DNA of 45,912 nucleotides from Candidatus Thorarchaeota archaeon. Lineage in GTDB: Archaea > Asgardarchaeota > Thorarchaeia > Thorarchaeales > Thorarchaeaceae. Position 1 is the stretch's first letter, and each line of letters starts with the position of its first letter. Both the position numbers and the translations under genes were made by a program. A model generated the notes under the pieces. It had not been told where the DNA came from, searched no databases, and saw only the letters and a program-made list of their open reading frames with translations. The stretch spans positions 1 to 45,912 of the forward strand of contig JAGXKG010000012.1 in assembly GCA_018335335.1 (NCBI GenBank), read 5' to 3'. Positions 8,479 through 14,335 of this stretch are shown piece by piece.

Positions 8479-9060
8479 TCATTCTTGATTCTCAATTAGC
8501 TCAGCAGAATGTGGATTGGATCGCAAGAACTCCCTCGCATATTCCTCGTTGCTGATTCTTACAGTAAAGCTTGACGCCTCCTTGCTGTAACTCATAATCT
8601 GAATCGCTTTTTGCAGATCGCTGGGGCTGAGTGTTCTGTATGAAACAAGCATTGCAACCATAACAGATACCCACAGGATTACCATCCAAAGAGCAATTGG
8701 CATAACCTGCAATATGGTTAATCCCAAGTTGAATGATAAGATAAGGAAGGCGATTATTGATAGTCCGTTGACGATAGCCGCGACGCTTCTATTTGTGGTG
8801 TTCTCTCCCTCGGAGGTAGCGTGCTCAGGACATGTAGGGATACGAAACTTTCGTGTTGAAACAGACTGGATTAGAGAGGCTCTGTGTATGGGAGCTGTGA
8901 TTCCACTTGGTCTAATAGGGTCGAAACCCTCGTTTTTCCCTGATTCGGATGCTAACATGACGCCTTCTTCGGTAGCGGGCTTGTTGCAAACCGGACATCT
9001 ATTCGGAAACGTGATCCTGTCCGGGTTGAATTGGACAATGTAGGTTCTCCCCTGAGGCAT
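8479..9060 (-). CDS. Zinc-ribbon membrane protein, paralogue 1
   Basis: A 193-residue protein with an N-terminal zinc-ribbon-like unit, CPVCNKPATEEG and later TCPEH, suggesting Cys/Cys/Cys/His coordination of one zinc. Two hydrophobic helices follow (about residues 95-145). A soluble C-terminal strand region ends SFTVRISNEEYAREFLRSN. It is closely similar along its full length to the next minus-strand gene at 9212-9817, so the two are tandem duplicates. The function is unknown. The layout suggests a membrane-anchored sensor or adaptor. Confidence 0.7.
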   Translation of the reverse strand: MPQGRTYIVQFNPDRITFPNRCPVCNKPATEEGVMLASESGKNEGFDPIRPSGITAPIHRASLIQSVSTRKFRIPTCPEHATSEGENTTNRSVAAIVNGLSIIAFLILSFNLGLTILQVMPIALWMVILWVSVMVAMLVSYRTLSPSDLQKAIQIMSYSKEASSFTVRISNEEYAREFLRSNPHSAELIENQE

Positions 9061-9211
9061 CGTTACATCTAATCCTCGGTTATGTTGTGAACTCCTTTCA
9101 TAAATAACTTTGCAACCTCATTTAGAGGATACATGTGATTGTAGTTAACCCTGTTTACCTGATTAACCGTACTGATACAAATTCTGACCCATGAGAACTT
9201 GCAGATTCTAG

Positions 9212-9817
9212 CTATAGTCGTTCAGGGCTTTCAATGACAGTTGCACTTGGATTTATTCGAATGAACTGCTCTGCGTATGCTTCATTTTGGAGCCTGACGG
9301 TTATCGTTGCCCCCTCCTCAGTGTAATCCACTATCTTGATAGCTCTTTCTAGCTCGCTTGAGCCAAGGCCTCTGTAAGAAATTATGAGCAACACAGCAAC
9401 ACCAACCACCAGCATATACAACCACAGCGGAGGAGCAATTCCTTCCACAAGATGGAACGCCAATTGGAATGCAGCAAATACAAAAATCAGAATGGACAAA
9501 CCATTTACTACTGCACATAATCCTTTTGCCCTTCCTATTTCCTCCTCAGAATACGCATGATTTTCACATGTATTGATTTGAAGCATCCTGACAGAGGTGG
9601 GGCCTGAGCTTCGTCTGGCAGTTCTTTGAGGAACCCCCTTGCCAAAGCTCCTGGGCATTGACCATTCTCGGTCCAGTGACTCTCCTGTCTTGGATTTCGA
9701 AGCGATTATCGTTCCAACAGCTTCTGCAGGTTCATTGCAGACCGGGCAAAAATCTGGAAATCTGGTTTTGTCAGCGTTGAAACGAATCAAATATCCCCTT
9801 TTCGACTTTTTAGGCAC
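9212..9817 (-). CDS. Zinc-ribbon membrane protein, paralogue 2
   Basis: A 201-residue paralogue of the 8479-9060 product: CPVCNEPAEAVG and NTCENHA form the zinc ribbon, two transmembrane helices span about residues 108-155, and the C-terminus ATITVRLQNEAYAEQFIRIN mirrors its neighbour. The start is a GTG with GGAG 10 nt upstream. It lies 151 nt before its copy on the same strand. It is divergent from the GHKL ATPase gene, with the two starts about 115 nt apart. No enzymatic motif is visible. Confidence 0.7.
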   Translation of the reverse strand: MPKKSKRGYLIRFNADKTRFPDFCPVCNEPAEAVGTIIASKSKTGESLDREWSMPRSFGKGVPQRTARRSSGPTSVRMLQINTCENHAYSEEEIGRAKGLCAVVNGLSILIFVFAAFQLAFHLVEGIAPPLWLYMLVVGVAVLLIISYRGLGSSELERAIKIVDYTEEGATITVRLQNEAYAEQFIRINPSATVIESPERL

Positions 9818-9932
9818 TGAAGTACAGCTCCTAATTCATAAAAAACCTGGGAGTTGTTATTGTTTTCGGCACAGAAAAACCAAATCAAATCAAATGAGAT
9901 ATATTTATTCAGGGGAGTGGTGTTCATTGTTT

Positions 9933-10721
9933 ATGAATCATCTCGATAAATACGAGAAGTTCAGCAAATACCGAGAAGAATGCGAAAAAGATGGGATAGT
10001 TGATCTCTCTTCTGAGCATTTCTTCTTTCCTACTACACTTCTACCCTTGTTTGATTTGATTAGGAAAGAAAAGCCGAAGATCATTTTTCCAGAAGATGAA
10101 GATGTAGCGAACTATTTCCGCACAATAACCGATGGTTCTCGATTTAAGCATGCAGCTCGCCAAAGGAAATCATATCTTCCTATCGTTGAGTTACCAAAAC
10201 AGGAGGAGGAAACGGATAGAATCCTAAGACGATTATATGAGATTAATGAAGAAGGCGAGGAATTCGGTGGCGAGTCCGCTTTCAAGTACCTTGTTGGCGA
10301 AATAGTTGACAACATCTATCAGCATTCGGAATTCAGTAATGCTCTAGTAATGGCGCAAAAATATGAATCACAAGCATTTACGGAATCTTGTTTCTTTGAT
10401 GATGGACTTACCATAAATGGTTGCTTTAGAAAGCATGGAATGGGTCGAGCGGAAGACGTTGATGCAATATGGGATGCAATAAATGGAACATCCACCAAGA
10501 GCAAAGAAAGAGGCTTTGGACTAAATTCAGTAATCAGTATATTCACGGATGGAATTGAGGGTGAAGTTTTTATTGTATCCGGTAGAGGTGCGATTAGTCT
10601 AACAAGAAATGACCATATTCGTTATTCATTGAACAATGCTTATGAGCTCTCAGGAACCTTGGTAACTGTAAGAACACCTTGTCCTGCACCTGTGGTGGAT
10701 ATATATGACTATGTCGAGTAG
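9933..10721 (+). CDS. GHKL-type ATPase (anti-sigma-factor/kinase-like fold)
   Basis: The 262-residue product carries a Bergerat ATP-binding fold in its C-terminal half. The N box is LVGEIVDNIYQHSEF with the Mg2+-binding Asn near residue 125, the G1 box is FFDDGLTINGCF near residue 153, and the G2 box is KERGFGLNSV near residue 192. The first 110 residues are charged and without a recognised domain. No histidine phosphoacceptor or receiver domain is present, so it resembles stand-alone SpoIIAB/RsbW-type ATPases. The frame is open much further upstream, but that part overlaps the divergent zinc-ribbon gene. ATG codons at 9894 and 9933 are the realistic starts; the TATA-like atatattta at 9898-9906 favours 9933. 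The STAS-like gene overlaps its 3' end. Confidence 0.72.
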   Translation: MNHLDKYEKFSKYREECEKDGIVDLSSEHFFFPTTLLPLFDLIRKEKPKIIFPEDEDVANYFRTITDGSRFKHAARQRKSYLPIVELPKQEEETDRILRRLYEINEEGEEFGGESAFKYLVGEIVDNIYQHSEFSNALVMAQKYESQAFTESCFFDDGLTINGCFRKHGMGRAEDVDAIWDAINGTSTKSKERGFGLNSVISIFTDGIEGEVFIVSGRGAISLTRNDHIRYSLNNAYELSGTLVTVRTPCPAPVVDIYDYVE

Positions 10722-11022
10722 AAAGGTTATGATCACTCATATATTATCGGAAGATTTGGCATTCAGGCACAATGCACGATATCTTTTTGAGACGATAGAA
10801 TCATATGCTGAGCGTGAAGTAGTTCTTGATTTCACGAATGTGAAAACCATTTCTCGTTCCTTTGCTCACGAGTATTTGTCAAGAAAGAAGAAGTGTTCAA
10901 AGAACATCGAAGAAGTATGTGTACCGGAAACTGTTGAAAAAATGTTTAAGGTTGTTCAAAATCCATCGAAAAAAAGAAAGATTCTTGACAAGGACGATTC
11001 AGAGATGGTACTTCTCAATTAA
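10705..11022 (+). CDS. STAS-like (DUF4325-type) protein
   Basis: A 105-residue protein with the strand-helix pattern of STAS-like DUF4325 domains: REVVLDFTNVKTISRSFAHEYLS corresponds to the conserved 'vvlDF.gv..is.sFa.e.l' segment. The start overlaps the GHKL ATPase gene by 17 nt in another frame, so the two are almost certainly translated together. In bacteria, GHKL ATPases and STAS proteins work as partner-switching pairs in which the kinase phosphorylates the STAS domain and controls its binding. Here the usual target, a sigma factor, does not exist, so the output is unknown. ATG codons at 10705 and 10711 are both possible starts. Confidence 0.7.
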   Translation: MTMSSRKVMITHILSEDLAFRHNARYLFETIESYAEREVVLDFTNVKTISRSFAHEYLSRKKKCSKNIEEVCVPETVEKMFKVVQNPSKKRKILDKDDSEMVLLN

Positions 11023-11112
11023 CAAACAAAAAAATTCCATAAACCCCCAGTTTGCATCCTTTATCCGTCACAAACCATACAATCCTTTTCTAGAAGAGAT
11101 TCAACATATCCA

Positions 11113-11208
11113 ATGGGAAGATCACAGCGAAATACGAACCTATCCAAAGCAGATTTTTGGGAGGACCTGTGGAGCTTGGTTAGGGAACTAATAATCCGTT
11201 GGGTTTGA
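11113..11208 (+). CDS. Possible 31-aa small protein downstream of GHKL/STAS genes
   Basis: An ATG at 11113 opens a 31-codon frame ending in TGA. The C-terminal part, KADFWEDLWSLVRELIIRWV, would form an amphipathic, tryptophan-rich helix of the kind found in membrane-binding microproteins. There is no clear Shine-Dalgarno. It lies 90 nt after the STAS-like gene on the same strand and could be a third member of that operon. Chance cannot be excluded at this length. Confidence 0.28.
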   Translation: MGRSQRNTNLSKADFWEDLWSLVRELIIRWV

Positions 11209-11233
11209 GTGGTGAGATGTGTGCAATTTCAAA

Positions 11234-11578
11234 TCACTGCACGGTTATATCTACAACATGGGTTTCTTCTACCTCAAAACGGAACAGCTCCTGCACTATG
11301 AGTTTCGTTTCTCCTGGCTTCAGGGCCTTGAAAAACCATTTTCCGGCCTCAGCATCTCCCCCGGTCCAGCCCGGCTTCATTCTCTCAGGATATTTGTAGT
11401 GAGTCTCGGTTTTTACATGTTCAATTATGTCTTCATCTACAATTTCGAACCTTGCGTCTTCACCAACAGAACCATGCCGATGGAAATTGAAGAAGAAGAT
11501 GGAACCAGCTTCAAAAGTGAGAGATGCATTCTCTCCCTTCCAACTGCCTTCGATTGGGTCGTCCTTGCGTGGCTTCAT
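11234..11578 (-). CDS. Chagasin-like (inhibitor I42 fold) protein
   Basis: The 114-residue product fits the immunoglobulin-like chagasin/I42 cysteine-peptidase inhibitor fold. It opens with ENASLTFEAGSIFFF and contains GWTGGDAEAGKWFFKALKPGE, which corresponds to the G.GG...f.fkAlk.G. segment. It ends with paired strands ELFRFEVEETHVVDITV. The inhibitory NPTTG loop is not recognisable and the RPW loop is replaced by LFRFE, so inhibitory activity is doubtful. No signal peptide is present, which implies a cytoplasmic protein. It is divergent from the M32 carboxypeptidase. It could instead be a general Ig-like protein. Confidence 0.55.
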   Translation of the reverse strand: MKPRKDDPIEGSWKGENASLTFEAGSIFFFNFHRHGSVGEDARFEIVDEDIIEHVKTETHYKYPERMKPGWTGGDAEAGKWFFKALKPGETKLIVQELFRFEVEETHVVDITVQ

Positions 11579-11642
11579 TTTTGCCGGCTCGTCTCTCCAA
11601 TTGCAGAATCTCTACTTAAGTTATGTCTCATCCCTAGAAATG

Positions 11643-11650
11643 TATATAAA
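11643..11650 (+). promoter_or_regulatory. TATA box of the M32 carboxypeptidase gene
   Basis: TATATAAA lies 48 nt before the ATG at 11699, a plausible archaeal TATA box with a short leader that contains the gene's Shine-Dalgarno. Confidence 0.5.
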
Positions 11651-11698
11651 ACCTCAAAGATATCTGAGTAGCCGTTACATCATAGTGAGGGTCATGTA

Positions 11699-13216
11699 AT
11701 GGATTCGTACAGTCAACTCATGCAGATATATCGAGAGAACGTAATGCTCATGTCGATAGGAAAGGTTCTTTCTTGGGATAGGTATACCGTATTACCACCG
11801 GCGGCAGAATCTCGGCGTGGGGAGCAACAGGCACTTCTTGCTCAATTAATGCATAGAAAACTCAACAGCAGGAAGGTAGGAAGCCTCTTGGATGAGCTGG
11901 AGAGTAGTGACATCTATGAGTCGCTGACCCCTGTTCAGAAACGAAACGTATACCTGATACGGATCGAACATGAGAAGAAGACGAAGGTGCCAGATGATCT
12001 TGTAGGACGTTTAGTAAAACAGAGGGCTATTGCAAACAGGGCCCGAGAGAAAGCTCTTGCAAGCGAAGACTGGTCGCTTTTCGAACCCGAGTTTGTGAAG
12101 CTCTTTTCTATTCATTGCGAGCTAGCTGAGCATGTCGTTGAAATCCTAGATACTGACAACCTATATGATGTGAGTATAGAGAAATTTGATCACGGAATGA
12201 GGACAACTCACATATCGAGTGCATTTGATGAACTCAGGTCTAGTCTTCCCCAAATGATAAGAGAATACAGTGCGATGTGTGTAGGAAACCGGAAAGACTT
12301 CCTGAGCAGACCTGTGGAACAGAGAGACCAAATTCGGATTGTGAAAAAGCTTGCATCCTTCATCGGGTACGATTTGAGTTCAGATGAGGCCTACGGAAGG
12401 ATAGGCGAAGGAATCCACCCTGTGACAATTGGAGTCTATAATGACGTACGAATACTCCTCAACTACAAAGAAGACAACCTCTTTCGCTCATGTATTAGTT
12501 TCCTTCACGAAGCTGGCCATTCGCTTTACAATCGGAATATCAATGAAGAGTGGTGGTATTTACCAGTAGGTAGCAAGTGCAGCGTAACTGTAAGTGAAGC
12601 TCAGGCAAGATTCACTGAAAACCTGATAGGTCGCTCTCCAGAATTCATGGAATACTATCTACCGTTAGTAAATGATGTGACCCATGGTGTTTTCGAAGAT
12701 GTTACTCCTTCAGAATTCGCCCGGGCTGTGAACCAGGTTAAGCCGGAGCCGATAAGGGTAATTAGCGACGAGATATCCTACAATATGCATATTATCATCC
12801 GGTTTGAGATTGAACGTGGCCTCTTTGATGGAGAGATTGAAGCTTCCGAAATCCCCCAGGTTTGGAGTGAGCTATTTGAGGAGTATCTCGGAATAGAAGT
12901 TGACAATGATGCTATCGGTCCACTCCAAGATATTCATTGGGGATTGGGAATGTTTGGCTACTTCCCTACGTATGCTCTTGGAAATCTTGTTGCTGCGCAG
13001 CTTGCAGAAGCAATGACAGATGACATCCCCAATTGGAGAGATGAAATAAGAGAAGGGGAGGCATCAGCAGTGATGAATTGGATGGATCGTAACGTCCACA
13101 AGAAGGGCTGTCTCTATGATACACCTGAACTGCTTCAGCAGGTTACAGGAACGGAATTATCTTCAGATTCTTACATCAATTACATCGATAGCAAATTCTC
13201 AGAGCTATACAAATGA
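11699..13216 (+). CDS. M32 family metallocarboxypeptidase
   Basis: A 505-residue protein matching the thermostable carboxypeptidase 1 (M32) family in length and motifs. The N-terminal QLMQIYRENVMLMSIGKVLSWDRYT resembles the family's helical cap. IHPVTIGVYNDVRILLNYKEDN precedes the zinc site. The site itself is FLHEAGHSLY (His270, Glu271, His274), with a third ligand in VSEAQARFTEN (Glu300). M32 enzymes remove C-terminal residues from peptides in the cytoplasm. The ATG has GAGG 8 nt upstream, and a TATA box lies at 11643. No signal peptide is present. Confidence 0.92.
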   Translation: MDSYSQLMQIYRENVMLMSIGKVLSWDRYTVLPPAAESRRGEQQALLAQLMHRKLNSRKVGSLLDELESSDIYESLTPVQKRNVYLIRIEHEKKTKVPDDLVGRLVKQRAIANRAREKALASEDWSLFEPEFVKLFSIHCELAEHVVEILDTDNLYDVSIEKFDHGMRTTHISSAFDELRSSLPQMIREYSAMCVGNRKDFLSRPVEQRDQIRIVKKLASFIGYDLSSDEAYGRIGEGIHPVTIGVYNDVRILLNYKEDNLFRSCISFLHEAGHSLYNRNINEEWWYLPVGSKCSVTVSEAQARFTENLIGRSPEFMEYYLPLVNDVTHGVFEDVTPSEFARAVNQVKPEPIRVISDEISYNMHIIIRFEIERGLFDGEIEASEIPQVWSELFEEYLGIEVDNDAIGPLQDIHWGLGMFGYFPTYALGNLVAAQLAEAMTDDIPNWRDEIREGEASAVMNWMDRNVHKKGCLYDTPELLQQVTGTELSSDSYINYIDSKFSELYK

Positions 13217-13252
13217 CGGTATCTAGTGGGATAATGCTTAAACTCCCAAACA

Positions 13253-13260
13253 CTATATAC
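13253..13260 (+). promoter_or_regulatory. TATA-like element of the broken V4R-like gene
   Basis: The stretch cactaTATATAC ends about 28 nt before the ATG at 13288. Together with GAGG and a 9-nt spacer before that ATG, it suggests the promoter and ribosome-binding site of the interrupted gene are still intact. Confidence 0.4.
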
Positions 13261-13287
13261 AGGCCAACTAGCCAGAGGCTCGCTGAG

Positions 13288-14254
13288 ATGATGGACGATA
13301 CCACAAAGACGATACCTCTAGAGTGATGCAAATTTAACAGAATCCTAAGAAAAATAGAGCGTGAAAGTGTAAAATTGTTGTAAGATTTCCTGCAAGTGCT
13401 ACAGTGACCGAGGGCAGTAGGAGTTTATTAGGCCTAGTACGAGACCGGAGTCTGGTAGGACTAGGCAAGCGGGCTAGTGATTCGTCATGATGCACGCGGC
13501 CGAAAGCTGTGAGGAAGACTCCTTCTTCTAAGCAGAAGTCCTCACTCTCCTAACAGGTGATCTCATCAGGTCCCGGAGAGTCCGCGGCTGTTCACCATGT
13601 CCGTAATGGGCCATCTCTGCGGTGGTGACAAAGCTGGGGTGGGTGATCATGACCACGCCGTGGTAAGAACTGTGGAAAAGCTTACTGTCGCCGGGAGTGA
13701 TGACCCGGCATGACGACAGGAGACAGAAACCAGGACCGCGGGAGGAATCCTATTCCTGTGAACGTGGACAAAGCCCCTGCTGACTCACGGGCCTTCGGGT
13801 ACCGTGGGGGCGGCGACGCTGGCACGGGACGGGTGGAACACAGAAGTTTCATGCAGTTGGGTTCGCTCACTCAACTGTAAGAAACGGGTTATATGGGCAC
13901 AGAATAGCCGAAAGAGTAGAGAAAGGGTTACCAGATTTAACTGAGCTGGATCTATTCGAGGAAAAAGGTAAAACGAAAAACGGCAAAACATTTGTTCGAG
14001 GTTGTACACTTAGCAAGGTGTTCAAACAACAAGATGCTCTAGATGTAGGGCATATGTATTGCTATGTTGATGCAGCCAAGAGCATGGCACTCAATCCCGA
14101 GGAGAAAATGATTCACACATCCTGTGCGGCGTGCGGCGACGAAGTTTGTATCTTTAATGTTGTTCCTACGACAGAGGATGATCGGAAAAAATTCGCTAGC
14201 AGAGATAGGTCGTGGCAGACCGTAGATCCCAGACTCCTAGAATACAAGAAGTGA
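13288..14254 (+). pseudogene. Interrupted V4R/ATC-hydrolase-like gene
   Basis: Two pieces of one gene flank a non-coding insert. The 5' piece (13288-13323) has GAGG, a 9-nt spacer and an ATG, and encodes MMDDTTKTIPLE before a TGA. This matches the start of the intact paralogue at 20299 (MSEEERNIPIE). Homology resumes at about 13883 in an open frame with NGLYGHRIAERVEKGLPDL and runs to TGA 14254. It includes the cysteine motif RGCTLSKVF, MYCYVDAAKSMALNP and the CAACGDEVC cluster, all shared with the paralogue. About 40 codons (paralogue residues 12-51) are missing, replaced by roughly 560 nt including a GC-rich structured segment. A GTG at 14018 could start a 78-aa remnant. I infer insertion of a structured element followed by a deletion. 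The alternative is splicing of an intron together with a shortened product, which the missing core helix makes unlikely. Confidence 0.7.
13400..13877 (+). ncRNA. Structured RNA-like element, possible group II intron 5' part
   Basis: The segment is clearly more GC-rich than its surroundings, has no sustained reading frame on the plus strand and is packed with consecutive hairpins. Examples are 13432-13438 with 13460-13466 (inner stem 13442-13453); 13495-13511 around a CGAAA loop; 13509-13515 with 13539-13545 (inner stem 13522-13538); 13556-13560 with 13592-13596; 13686-13718 with a perfect GCCGGG/CCCGGC stem; 13743-13757; 13786-13806 with a TTCG loop; and 13854-13877 with a 9-bp stem. It splits a protein gene. 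The style fits domains I-III of a group II intron whose ORF and 3' domains were lost. I find no domain V, which would be decisive. It could also be another mobile or novel structured RNA. Both boundaries are approximate. Confidence 0.5.
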
Positions 14255-14335
14255 AAACAGAGTCAGCAAGTGGGCTAATCAGACGAGAGAAAACCTTTGT
14301 ACAACCGTGCTAGCTTCAATGATTGATGGTTTGAG

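Noticed and set aside
9639-9932. Extension of the GHKL ATPase frame to a start at 9639.
   Set aside because: It overlaps the zinc-ribbon gene on the other strand, has non-conserved composition and lies upstream of a TATA-like element at 9898.
11170-11215. TGGAGCTTGGTTAGGGAAC as a tRNA D-arm-like sequence.
   Set aside because: No anticodon or T-arm follows at tRNA spacing; the stretch reads better as the 31-codon frame.
13434-13451. CTAGTACGAGACCGGAGT resembles the sarcin-ricin loop region of 23S rRNA (CUAGUACGAGAGGACCGGAGU).
   Set aside because: Three bases of the universally conserved loop are missing, the stretch folds as its own AGAC/GTCT hairpin, and nothing else nearby matches 23S rRNA.
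13550-13600. CAGGTCCCGGAGAGTCCGCGGCTG as SRP RNA helix 8.
   Set aside because: The GGAAGG/AGCAGC asymmetric loop sequence is absent and no SRP 5' domain is visible.
13506-13740. RNase P RNA-like pieces: GAGGAAGACTCC (like GAGGAAAGUCC) and ACAGAAACCAGGACCGC (like the ACAGAAAC...ACCGC region).
   Set aside because: The first motif has extra bases, no partner for helix P4 (AGAA..CCGGCUUA) occurs at the right place, the ends do not pair as P1, and the element interrupts a gene. A covariance-model search should still be run.
13682-14009. Minus-strand frames of 62 and 74 codons across the structured element.
   Set aside because: They follow the GC-rich hairpins, show no protein-like composition and cross the boundary into the broken gene.
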